From: Streptomyces luteogriseus
GTDB taxonomy: Bacteria > Actinomycetota > Actinomycetes > Streptomycetales > Streptomycetaceae
DNA: 64,000 bases
Direction: 5' to 3'
Assembly: GCF_014205055.1 (NCBI RefSeq)
Contig: NZ_JACHMS010000001.1
Span: forward strand, 6,634,001 to 6,698,000
Below are positions 11,212-18,644 of this stretch, one piece after another (positions within the stretch are counted from its first letter, which is position 1; each line of letters opens with the position of its first letter). A program made the position numbers and the translations under genes. The notes under the pieces are model-generated. The model was given only the letters and a program-made list of their open reading frames with translations. It was not told the origin of the DNA and made no database searches.

Positions 11212-11564
11212 CCTGGGTCAGGGCTCCTCTCCACATGTCGGATGCCGGTGTATCGGGGCGCCCACCGGCCGCAGTCGAGCCTACCCCCGTGGGACGTGCG
11301 ATTTTCCGAGTCACTCCAGAGTGCCGGGACTGATCCCGATCCGCCTCCTGACTGGGCCGTACCGCATTCGACAGGTGAATACGGAGCCGCTCATCCGGGT
11401 GCTCAATCGAGCTTCGACGCGCCCTTCGGAAGGTGTCCGCCAACACGAGCCGACCCCCGCGAATGTCCGAGTCTGGGCAACGTCTAAAGTGGCGTGGTAC
11501 GCGCGAGCCTTTACCGGGACTTCACAGCGGTGAGGCTTGCTGGGATGTCTCTGTAGGGGTGTGC
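11212..11564. other. Divergent intergenic region between tkt and ctaB
   Basis: About 350 bp that must hold the promoters of both tkt (leftward) and ctaB (rightward). The AT-enriched stretch around 11300-11380 and a TAAAGT hexamer near 11488 are the most promoter-like parts. I could not assign a convincing -35/-10 pair, and I see no coding potential or riboswitch-like structure. Confidence 0.4.
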
Positions 11565-12512
11565 GTGACGGCCGTTGAATCCCGTCCAGCGGGGATGACC
11601 GGGACGGACCAGAGCCCGGCCCACCGGCCGCTCGGGGCCCGTGTCATGGCATTCGTGGCTCTCACCAAGCCGCGGATCATCGAACTGCTGCTGATCACGA
11701 CGGTGCCGGTGATGTTCCTGGCGCAGCAGGGTGTGCCCGACCTGACCCTGGTGCTGCTGACGTGCCTCGGCGGCTACATGTCCGCGGGCGGCGCCAACGC
11801 GCTCAACATGTACATCGACCGCGACATCGACGCGCTGATGGACCGCACCTCGCAGCGCCCGCTGGTCACCGGCATGGTCAGCCCCCGCGAGTGCCTCGCC
11901 TTCGGCATCACCCTGGCCGTCGCCTCGACGCTGCTGTTCGGCCTCACGGTGAACTGGCTGAGCGCCTGGCTCGCCCTCGGCGCGCTCCTCTTCTACGTGG
12001 TCGTCTACACGATGATCCTCAAGCGCCGCACCTCGCAGAACATCGTGTGGGGCGGCATCGCCGGCTGTCTGCCGGTGCTGATCGGCTGGTCCTCGGTCAC
12101 GAACTCGATGTCGTGGGCGCCGGTCATCCTCTTCATGGTCATGTTCTTCTGGACCCCGCCGCACTACTGGCCGCTGTCCATGAAGGTCAAGGAGGACTAC
12201 GCCCGCGTGGGCGTGCCCATGCTGCCGGTGGTCGCCTCCAACAAGGTGGTCGCCAAGCAGATCGTGATCTACAGCTGGGTCATGGTCGGCGTCTCGCTCC
12301 TCCTCACTCCCCTCGGCTACACCGGCTGGTTCTACACCGCGGTGGCGCTGCTGGCGGGCGGCTTCTGGCTCTGGGAGGCGCACGGCCTGCAGAACCGCGC
12401 GAAGGCGGAGGTGACGGGCGCGAAGCTGAAGGAGATGCGCCTGTTCCACTGGTCGATCACGTACGTGTCGCTGCTGTTCGTGGCCGTCGCCGTCGACCCC
12501 TTCCTGCGCTGA
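11565..12512 (+). CDS. ctaB: Protoheme IX farnesyltransferase (heme O synthase)
   Basis: A 315-residue UbiA-superfamily membrane prenyltransferase that adds farnesyl to heme B to make heme O for cytochrome oxidase. NMYIDRDIDALMDRTSQRPL near residue 80 is the prenyl-diphosphate/Mg site, and MILKRRTSQNIVWGG is a conserved loop. Eight or nine membrane segments are visible. I chose the GTG at 11565 because AGGGGT lies 5 bp upstream; GTG 11559 is an alternative. It is divergent from tkt. The partner heme A synthase is encoded about 1.6 kb to the right, on the other strand. Confidence 0.94.
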   Translation: MTAVESRPAGMTGTDQSPAHRPLGARVMAFVALTKPRIIELLLITTVPVMFLAQQGVPDLTLVLLTCLGGYMSAGGANALNMYIDRDIDALMDRTSQRPLVTGMVSPRECLAFGITLAVASTLLFGLTVNWLSAWLALGALLFYVVVYTMILKRRTSQNIVWGGIAGCLPVLIGWSSVTNSMSWAPVILFMVMFFWTPPHYWPLSMKVKEDYARVGVPMLPVVASNKVVAKQIVIYSWVMVGVSLLLTPLGYTGWFYTAVALLAGGFWLWEAHGLQNRAKAEVTGAKLKEMRLFHWSITYVSLLFVAVAVDPFLR

Positions 12513-12554
12513 CACACGGACGTACGTCACAGGCCCCTGCCCTCGCCAGTCGAT

Positions 12555-12568
12555 CTACTCGTGAGTAG
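12555..12568. promoter_or_regulatory. Inverted repeat upstream of a small gene
   Basis: CTACTC-GT-GAGTAG, a perfect 6-bp inverted repeat with a 2-bp centre, 10 bp before the ATG of the small protein at 12579. Its position over the likely leader suggests a repressor site. The cognate regulator is unknown. Confidence 0.45.
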
Positions 12569-12578
12569 CATCCTGGCC

Positions 12579-12908
12579 ATGGCAGACACGCAGCAGGTTG
12601 ACCCGAAGGCCGAGCGCAAGGTGGCCCGGCTGGCCAAGCAGATCTCCTCGTTCTCCAAGGCCCACGGCGGCGCCGAGGGCCAGCTCGCCTACCTCGGCGA
12701 GCGCGGCGCCCGCATCGTCCTGGTCGGCGAGGACGGCACCTGGGGCGACCTGGTCGCCCCCTACGAGATCGCCGAGAAGGCCGTGGAGAAGTCGGGCATC
12801 ACGACCCACGAGTCCTTCGACGGCGAATTCGCGGCCAAGGTCAAGACGGGCCGCTACGAGTGGTCGCGGATGGCGGGGATCCAGGTGGGCGGCCCCAAGA
12901 ACGACTGA
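12579..12908 (+). CDS. Small conserved hypothetical protein
   Basis: A 109-residue soluble protein starting MADTQQVDPKAE. An in-frame GTG at 12561 would add MSSILA but overlaps the inverted repeat. It is Lys/Glu-rich at the N-terminus with a predicted amphipathic helix, then an ARIVLVGEDGTWGDLVAPYE beta-type segment and a C-terminal GRYEWSRMAGIQVGGPK. There are no membrane segments and no signal peptide. I do not recognise the family. It lies between ctaB and an amidohydrolase, but the inverted repeat suggests its own promoter. Confidence 0.75.
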   Translation: MADTQQVDPKAERKVARLAKQISSFSKAHGGAEGQLAYLGERGARIVLVGEDGTWGDLVAPYEIAEKAVEKSGITTHESFDGEFAAKVKTGRYEWSRMAGIQVGGPKND

Positions 12909-12913
12909 CCTCA

Positions 12914-12936
12914 AGGGGCGCGCGGAACTGCGCGAC
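12914..12936 (+). repeat. Dispersed intergenic repeat, copy 1 (short)
   Basis: AGGGGCGCG-GGAACTGCGCGAC-type repeat just after the stop at 12908; it matches the shared core of copies near 34776, 48777 and 57484. Its GCGCG and CGCGC arms can pair. Confidence 0.6.
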
Positions 12937-13054
12937 CCGCCGCATTCCGCCCGCAGTCGCGGAATCACCCGCACCCCCCTTCGGGACCGCCACCTCGAAC
13001 CCGGTTCACCCGTTAGGACCCTTGAAACAACAGGGTCCACACCGGGAGGCCCGG

Positions 13055-14161
13055 ATGATCGAAACGCCGTCCTTAGTGGACCAGTACTGCCACGGAGTGC
13101 TGCGTACGGAGCTGGGCCTCGGCACCTTCGAGGCCCACCTCAGCCGCACCGAGGGCCCACCCGCCCCCGGCACCACCCTCTTCGACACCCAGACCGGCTT
13201 CGCCGTGCGGCGCTGGTGCCCACCTCTGCTCGGGCTCGAACCGCACTGCGCGCCGGCCCGCTACCTGGCCAGACGCCGGGAACTGGGCGTCGTGGAGACC
13301 GGCCGCCGGCTCCTGCGCGGCAGCGGCATCACCACGTACCTGGTCGACACCGGCCTCCCCGGCGATCTGACGGAACCCGGCGAGCTGGCCTCCGCCGGAG
13401 CCGCCGAGGCCCGCGAGATCGTGCGCCTGGAACTCCTCGCCGAGCAGGTCGCCGACACCTCCGGAACCGTCGAGTCCTTCCTCGCCAACCTCGCCGAGTC
13501 GGTGCACGCGGCCGCCGCCGACGCCGTCGCCTTCACCTCGGTCGCGGGGCTACGGCACGGCCTCGCGCTCGCGCCGGAGCCGCCCGGGCCGGGAGAGGTG
13601 CGCGGGGCGGCCGGCCGCTGGCTCGCCGGGCGCGGGGTCGGCGGGGAGCTGAGCGATCCGGTGCTGCTGCGGCATCTGCTGTGGAGCGCGGTCGCCTCCG
13701 GCCGGCCGCTCCAGCTGCACGCGGGGCTGGGCGCGCCCGGGCTGCGGATCGACCGCACGGACCCGGTGCTGCTGACGGACTTCGTACGGGCCACGGCCGG
13801 CCTCGGCACGGACCTCGTGCTGCTGCACGGCTACCCGTACCACCGGCACGCCGCCCATCTCGCCGGTGTCTTCCCGCACGTCCACGTCGACTGCGGCGCC
13901 GCCCTGGTCCGCACCGGCGCCCGGGCCGCGACCGTCCTCGCGGAGATCCTGGAACTGGCCCCCTTCGGCAAGATCCTCTTCTCCACCGGCGCGCAGGGCC
14001 TGCCCGAACTGCACGTGGTGGGCGCCCGACTCTTCCGCGAGGCCCTCGGGCGGGTGCTCGGCACCTGGGTGGCCGAGGGCGCCTGGTCACTCGCCGACGC
14101 GCAGCGGGTGGCGGGCATGCTCGCCTCGGGGAACGCGCGCAGGGTGTACGGGCTCGACTAG
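13055..14161 (+). CDS. Amidohydrolase family protein
   Basis: A 368-residue TIM-barrel hydrolase of the amidohydrolase superfamily (the FluG N-terminal type is the closest I can name). The start ATG follows GGGAGG by 6 bp. Candidate metal ligands are LVDQYCHGV near residue 8 (less typical than HxH), LQLHAGLGAPG near 225, and HGYPYHRHAAHLAGVFPHVHVDCG near 257, followed by LFSTGAQGLPELHV near 312. The substrate cannot be told. It converges with ctaA so tightly that the two stop codons share the palindrome CTAG at 14158-14161. Confidence 0.8.
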   Translation: MIETPSLVDQYCHGVLRTELGLGTFEAHLSRTEGPPAPGTTLFDTQTGFAVRRWCPPLLGLEPHCAPARYLARRRELGVVETGRRLLRGSGITTYLVDTGLPGDLTEPGELASAGAAEAREIVRLELLAEQVADTSGTVESFLANLAESVHAAAADAVAFTSVAGLRHGLALAPEPPGPGEVRGAAGRWLAGRGVGGELSDPVLLRHLLWSAVASGRPLQLHAGLGAPGLRIDRTDPVLLTDFVRATAGLGTDLVLLHGYPYHRHAAHLAGVFPHVHVDCGAALVRTGARAATVLAEILELAPFGKILFSTGAQGLPELHVVGARLFREALGRVLGTWVAEGAWSLADAQRVAGMLASGNARRVYGLD

Positions 14162-15207
14162 GCCTTCGTCAGGGTGGCCTCGGCCGGGGGACCGGGCAGG
14201 TCCACGGCGGCCTCCGGCCGCTCGCGCAGCGACAGCACCACCCGCAGCACCCAGATCCACATCACGGCCGAGCCGAGCATGTGCAGGCCGACCAGGACCT
14301 CGGGCAGGTCCGTGAAGTACTGGACGTAGCCGATGACGCCCTGCGCGAGCAGGATCAGGAACAGCTCGCGGGTGCGGTTCAGCGGGTTCCCGGGCGCGTC
14401 GACCGCCTTGAGGACGAACCACAGGGCGAACGTCAGCGTCACGACGATCCACGCCAGCACGGCGTGCAGCTTGCTCACCGTCTCCCAGTCGACCGGCATC
14501 CGCTCGACCTCGCTGGAGTCGCCCGCGTGCGGGCCCGCGCCGGTCACGACCGTGCCGACCAGGATGAGCAGGACGGCCGCCGCGACCAGGAACCACACCA
14601 GCTGCTGCACGGCCTTGCCGACCAGCGGGCGCGGTGCCCCGTCGCCCTCACGGGTGCGCTGCCACATCACCGTGGCCACCGCGATCAGCGCCGACGTCGC
14701 CACGAAGTGCGCCGCGACCGTGTACGGGTTGAGACCGACCAGCACCACGATGCCGCCGAGGATCGCGTTGCTCATCACGATCCAGAACTGCGCCCAGCCC
14801 AGCCGGACCAGGCCGCTCCGGTACGGCTTCTGCGAGCGCGCGGCGATGATCGCCCAGCCGACGGCGGCGCACAGCACGTACGTCAGCATGCGGTTGCCGA
14901 ACTCGATGGCGCCGTGGAAGCCCATCTCGCTGGTGGCGGTGAGCGAGTCGTCGGTGCACTTGGGCCAGGTCGGGCAGCCCAGGCCCGAGCCGGTCAGCCG
15001 CACCGCGCCACCGGTGACGACGATGATCACCGACATCAGGAGCGCGGTGAGGGCCGCGCGCCGGACCGTCCGGGGATCCGGGGTCCAGCGCTCGGCGATG
15101 AAGGCGAGCGGGTTGCGCAGGGCGGCCTTGACGTCGGCGCGGGTCACGTTTGGCACGCCGACCATCGTAGGCCGCCGCTTGTGCACGCTTTCACGAGGGT
15201 CCGTCAC
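14158..15207 (-). CDS. ctaA: Heme A synthase (CtaA/COX15)
   Basis: A 349-residue membrane enzyme that oxidises heme O to heme A, working after CtaB. Eight membrane helices can be followed. The conserved Cys pair is in GLGCPTWPKC. Heme-ligand His candidates are in GFHGAIEFGNR, VAAHFVATSAL, SKLHAVLAWI and VGLHMLGSAVM. The GTG at 15207 has GGAAGG 6 bp upstream; a later ATG at 15165 (MVGVPNVTR) is an alternative that many orthologues may use. It lies 12 bp after the ABC permease gene on the same strand, which suggests one transcript. Confidence 0.93.
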   Translation of the reverse strand: MTDPRESVHKRRPTMVGVPNVTRADVKAALRNPLAFIAERWTPDPRTVRRAALTALLMSVIIVVTGGAVRLTGSGLGCPTWPKCTDDSLTATSEMGFHGAIEFGNRMLTYVLCAAVGWAIIAARSQKPYRSGLVRLGWAQFWIVMSNAILGGIVVLVGLNPYTVAAHFVATSALIAVATVMWQRTREGDGAPRPLVGKAVQQLVWFLVAAAVLLILVGTVVTGAGPHAGDSSEVERMPVDWETVSKLHAVLAWIVVTLTFALWFVLKAVDAPGNPLNRTRELFLILLAQGVIGYVQYFTDLPEVLVGLHMLGSAVMWIWVLRVVLSLRERPEAAVDLPGPPAEATLTKA

Positions 15208-15219
15208 AGGACACCTTCC

Positions 15220-15996
15220 CTACTCCCAGCGGAAGAACTTCCCGGCCGCCGCCAGCCCCACGACCGCCCAGACGGCCAGGATCCCGAGGTCGCCCCACGG
15301 CATCCCGGCGCCGTGCTGGAGCACGTCCCGCAGCCCGTCGGACAGGGCCGCGATCGGCAGCAGGCCCAGCACGTCCTGCGCGCCGGCGGGGAACTTGTCG
15401 AGCGGCACGATGACCCCGCCGCCGACGAGCAGCAGCAGGAACACCAGATTGGCCGCGGCCAGCGTCGCCTCGGCCTTCAGCGTCCCGGCCATCAGCAGGC
15501 CCAGGCCCGAGAAGGCCGCCGTGCCGAGGACCAGGAGCAGCACGACCGCGACCGGATTGCCCTGCGGCGACCAGCCGAGGGCGAAGGCGATCACCGTCAG
15601 CAGGATCACCTGGAGGATCTCGGTGACCAGGACGGACAGCGTCTTCGCCGTCATCAGGCCCCAGCGGGGCAGGGGCGAGGACGCGAGCCGCTTCAGCACG
15701 CCGTAGCGGCGCTCGAAGCCGGTGGCGATGGCCTGGCCGGTGAACGCCGTCGACATCACCGCGAGCGCGAGGATGCCGGGCGCGAGGAAGTCGACCGCCT
15801 CGCCCGCGCCGGTGTCGACGATGTCCACGGTGCTGAAGAGCACCAGGAGCAGGGTCGGGATGACGACGGTCAGCAGCAGCTGCTCGCCGTTGCGCAGCAG
15901 CATCTTGGTCTCGAGCGCGGCCTGGGCCGCGATCATGCGGGGGAGGGGCGCCGCGCCGGGCTTCGGCGTGTACATCCCCGTGCCGGTGGCGGTCAT
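15220..15996 (-). CDS. ABC-2 type transporter permease
   Basis: A 258-residue membrane protein with six segments. The N-terminal cytoplasmic part MTATGTGMYTPKPGAAPLPR is followed by an AALETKMLLRNGEQLLLTVVIP helix and by the ERRYGVLKRLASSPLPR amphipathic loop typical of ABC-2 exporters (drug/lipid family, DrrB-like). Its ATG overlaps the stop of the ATPase gene by 4 bp. The pair should form a half-transporter exporter. The substrate is unknown; the position before ctaA hints at a role in cytochrome oxidase or heme biogenesis (inference only). Confidence 0.9.
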   Translation of the reverse strand: MTATGTGMYTPKPGAAPLPRMIAAQAALETKMLLRNGEQLLLTVVIPTLLLVLFSTVDIVDTGAGEAVDFLAPGILALAVMSTAFTGQAIATGFERRYGVLKRLASSPLPRWGLMTAKTLSVLVTEILQVILLTVIAFALGWSPQGNPVAVVLLLVLGTAAFSGLGLLMAGTLKAEATLAAANLVFLLLLVGGGVIVPLDKFPAGAQDVLGLLPIAALSDGLRDVLQHGAGMPWGDLGILAVWAVVGLAAAGKFFRWE

Positions 15997-16916
15997 GAGC
16001 GCAGCTCCTTGCCGGTGAGCTCCAGGAAGACGTCCTCGAGGGTGTGGCGCTCGACCGAGATCCTCTCCGGCATCACACCGTGCTGGGCGCACCAGGAGGT
16101 GACCGTCGCGAGCAGCTGCGGGTCGACCTTGCCGACGACCCGGTAGGAACCCGGCGTCAGCTCGGCGGCCGAGCAGTCGGCGGGCAGGGCCTTCAGCAAT
16201 GAGCCCACGTCGAGGCCGGGCCGGCCCGAGAAGCGGAGCGTGTTCTCGGCGCCGCCCCGGCACAGCTCCTCCGGGGAGCCGTGGGCGATGACCCGGCCGC
16301 CGTCGATGATCGCCACGTCGTCGGCGAGCTGCTCGGCCTCGTCCATGTAGTGGGTGGTGAGGATCACCGAGACACCGTCCGCGCGCAGGTCCCGGACGAG
16401 GTCCCAGGTGGCGCGGCGGGCCTGGGGGTCGAGCCCGGCGGTGGGCTCGTCGAGGAAGACCAGTTCCGGTCGCCCGACCACGGCCATGGCCAGGGCGAGC
16501 CGCTGCTGCTGCCCGCCGGACAGCCGCCGGTACGTCGTACGGCCGCAGGAGCCGAGCCCCAGCCGCTCGATCAGCGCGTCCACGTCCAGCGGGTGCGCGT
16601 GCAGCCTGGCGACGTGGCGGAGCATCTCGTCGGCCCGGGAGCCCGAGTAGACGCCGCCGGACTGGAGCATCACGCCGATGCGGGGCCGCAGCTCGGCGGA
16701 CTGTCTCACCGGGTCGAGGCCCAGGACGCGCACCGTGCCGGAATCCGGCTTCCGGTACCCCTCGCAGGTCTCGACCGTGGTCGTCTTGCCCGCCCCGTTG
16801 GGGCCGAGTACGGCGGTCACACCCGCCCGGGCCACCAGGTCGAGCCCGTCCACCGCGGTTTTCGGGCCGTACCGCTTCACCAGGGCCTGGACCTGGACCA
16901 CGGGCTCACTTCGCAT
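15993..16916 (-). CDS. ABC transporter ATP-binding protein (DrrA-type)
   Basis: A 307-residue ATPase with Walker A GPNGAGKTTT near residue 38, the signature LSGGQQQR near 138, Walker B LVFLDEPTAGLD near 158 and the H-loop LTTHYMDEA. The ~80-residue C-terminal extension after the nucleotide domain is usual for DrrA-like exporters. A TAGACT -10 element at 16925-16930 (minus strand) would start transcription within a few bases of the ATG, so the mRNA may be leaderless. It is the first gene of an ATPase-permease-ctaA unit. Confidence 0.92.
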   Translation of the reverse strand: MRSEPVVQVQALVKRYGPKTAVDGLDLVARAGVTAVLGPNGAGKTTTVETCEGYRKPDSGTVRVLGLDPVRQSAELRPRIGVMLQSGGVYSGSRADEMLRHVARLHAHPLDVDALIERLGLGSCGRTTYRRLSGGQQQRLALAMAVVGRPELVFLDEPTAGLDPQARRATWDLVRDLRADGVSVILTTHYMDEAEQLADDVAIIDGGRVIAHGSPEELCRGGAENTLRFSGRPGLDVGSLLKALPADCSAAELTPGSYRVVGKVDPQLLATVTSWCAQHGVMPERISVERHTLEDVFLELTGKELRS

Positions 16917-16965
16917 GGGTCCAGAGTCTAGGTAGGCGCGCGGGGGCCCGGACCGGGGGGTGCGG

Positions 16966-17760
16966 CTACTCCTCCTCGCGCGGCCGGTGCACCGCGAGCC
17001 ACCGTTCGGCGTAGTCCACCGCGTCCTTCACCGGGAACAGCCGCGCCTCGGCGGCCCCGACCCTGCCGCGCACGACGGGACGGTCCCGTTCGAAGTCGTA
17101 GCCCAGCTCGTCGAAACGGTCCGAGCTGATCGACACCTCGATCACCGTCTCCCAGCCCTCCGGGCCCGGTCGGCCCACCGCGACGAGCGGGGACGGGATC
17201 CGGTACTCGGCCAGGTGGAAGCTCGTGCAGGAGGCGTAGCCGGCGCCGAGCAGCAGCACCCGGGCACCCATCGCCTCCAGCTTCGCCAGCGGGCTCCGCT
17301 CACCGAGCCGGCAGTCGGGTGCGTGCCCGTCGAGCACCTCCGCCGCGCGCGGGCCGAGCGCCGCGAACGAGGTCTGCGGGTGCGCGCTGCGCAGGGCTCC
17401 GGGCCAGGTCCGCACCGTTTCCGGGACGACGCCGACCCCGCGGGTGGGTGTGATCCGCGGGTCGTAGGCGGGCATGGTGGCGCGGATGGCCGTCCACCAT
17501 TCCGGGGGCACGGGCGGGTTGCTCCACAGGGCCGGGTCGGACATGTCGCCGGTCTGGGTGGGGACCACGAGCGTGCCCTCGGGGCCCAGCGCGTCGAGCA
17601 GTGCCCGCACCACCGCCACGGCGCCGCCGTTGACCCAGCCGAGAGCGCTGAGCGAGGAGTGCACGAGAAGGGTCTCGCCGGGCTGTACACCGAGTTCGCC
17701 GAGCTGCGTCCGGAGCGTCTCGCGGGTGACAAGAGGGCCGGTCGGAGGGGGTGTGGGCAT
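16966..17760 (-). CDS. Aminoglycoside N(3)-acetyltransferase family protein
   Basis: A 264-residue AAC(3)-family acetyltransferase (antibiotic_NAT fold). The family landmarks LLVHSSLSALGWVNGG (residues ~31), GTLVVPTQTGDMSDP (~62) and HPQTSFAALGPRA (~128) are present, as are LGERSPLAKLEAMGARVLLLGA (~155) and the His of SFHLAEYRIP. The ATG at 17758-17760 fits the start of homology. Many soil actinomycetes carry such genes without clinical-type resistance, so the substrate is open. It is divergent from the suf operon. Confidence 0.88.
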   Translation of the reverse strand: MPTPPPTGPLVTRETLRTQLGELGVQPGETLLVHSSLSALGWVNGGAVAVVRALLDALGPEGTLVVPTQTGDMSDPALWSNPPVPPEWWTAIRATMPAYDPRITPTRGVGVVPETVRTWPGALRSAHPQTSFAALGPRAAEVLDGHAPDCRLGERSPLAKLEAMGARVLLLGAGYASCTSFHLAEYRIPSPLVAVGRPGPEGWETVIEVSISSDRFDELGYDFERDRPVVRGRVGAAEARLFPVKDAVDYAERWLAVHRPREEE

Positions 17761-17835
17761 GGTTCCGGAGTGTCCCCGATGCGGCTGCCGCATGCCACCC
17801 GTTTGATCGATCAGAGATCGTTTCCGCAGGTCAGA

Positions 17836-17849
17836 TTAGGTTCACCTAA
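17836..17849. promoter_or_regulatory. TTAGGT-TC-ACCTAA inverted repeat
   Basis: Perfect 6-bp inverted repeat in the aac(3)-sufR divergent gap. The arms equal the ends of the actinobacterial iron box (DmdR/IdeR), but the usual 7-bp centre is only 2 bp here. It may be a metal-regulator site for the suf operon; the identity is uncertain. Confidence 0.45.
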
Positions 17850-17908
17850 GTGACGCAGGGCACCGTGGTGTGCGGCACACGCGGCTTGCCCGGTCCGGAG
17901 GAATTACG

Positions 17909-17922
17909 CAACAATGGCGTTG
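17909..17922 (+). promoter_or_regulatory. SufR operator (CAAC-N6-GTTG)
   Basis: CAACAATGGCGTTG matches the palindrome CAAC-N6-GTTG that I recall being reported for Streptomyces SufR. It overlaps the first base of the sufR GTG start, so SufR bound here would block its own operon. Confidence 0.7.
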
Positions 17923-18644
17923 TGAAAAACGTCGGCGAGGCACCTCACGAGGAGCTGGCGACCGGGGAGCGGTCAACCCGCAACCGGGTCGCGCGGTCCA
18001 TCCTGGACCACGGCCCCTCGACCGTCGCCGAGCTCGCCGAGCGACTGGGCCTCACCCAGGCGGCCGTGCGCCGGCACCTCGACGCCCTCACGGGCGACGG
18101 TGTCGTGGAGGCGCGCGAGCAGCGGGTGTACGGCGCGCGGACCCGCGGCCGGCCGGCCAAGGTGTTCGCCCTGACGGACTGCGGCCGGGACGCCTTCGAC
18201 CAGTCGTACGACACACTCGCGGCGGACGCCCTGCGCTGGATCGCCGACCGCGAGGGCGGCGGCGAGGCGATCGCCGCGTTCGCCCGCGCCAGGATCGCCG
18301 CACAGGCGGGCGCCTACCGCCGCGCGGTCGAGGGCGTCCCGCCCGAGAAGCGGGCCGAAGCGCTGGCCAAGGCCCTGAGTGCCGACGGGTACGCTGCTAC
18401 GGCGCGCAGTGCGCCTCACCCGCAGAAGGGTGAGCAGCTCTGCCAGCACCACTGCCCGGTCGCCCACGTCGCCGAGCAGTTCCCGCAACTGTGCGAGGCG
18501 GAAACGGAATTTTTCGCCGAGCTGCTCGGTACGCACGTACAGCGGCTCGCCACCATCGCGCACGGCGACGGCGTCTGCACGACGTTCATCCCCAAGATTT
18601 CCCACAACGCATCTGCAAGCACGGCCGGGAGGAACCCCGCATGA
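17922..18644 (+). CDS. sufR: Suf operon repressor SufR
   Basis: A 240-residue ArsR/DeoR-like winged-helix regulator that carries an Fe-S cluster and represses the suf operon when cluster supply is sufficient. The winged helix is at residues ~20-85 (TVAELAERLGLTQAAVRRHL, then GRPAKVFALT). The C-terminal Cys/His set CQHHCPVAHVAEQFPQLCEAE, with a later GVC, is the cluster-binding region. GTG 17922 is chosen because it places VKNVGEAP first; any upstream start would include a TTA codon and the operator. It overlaps sufB by 4 bp. Confidence 0.93.
   Translation: MKNVGEAPHEELATGERSTRNRVARSILDHGPSTVAELAERLGLTQAAVRRHLDALTGDGVVEAREQRVYGARTRGRPAKVFALTDCGRDAFDQSYDTLAADALRWIADREGGGEAIAAFARARIAAQAGAYRRAVEGVPPEKRAEALAKALSADGYAATARSAPHPQKGEQLCQHHCPVAHVAEQFPQLCEAETEFFAELLGTHVQRLATIAHGDGVCTTFIPKISHNASASTAGRNPA

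Noticed and set aside
16966..17760. Acquired aminoglycoside resistance gene
   Set aside because: Codon use and GC match the neighbours and there is no mobile element; AAC(3)-family genes are common native genes in Streptomyces.
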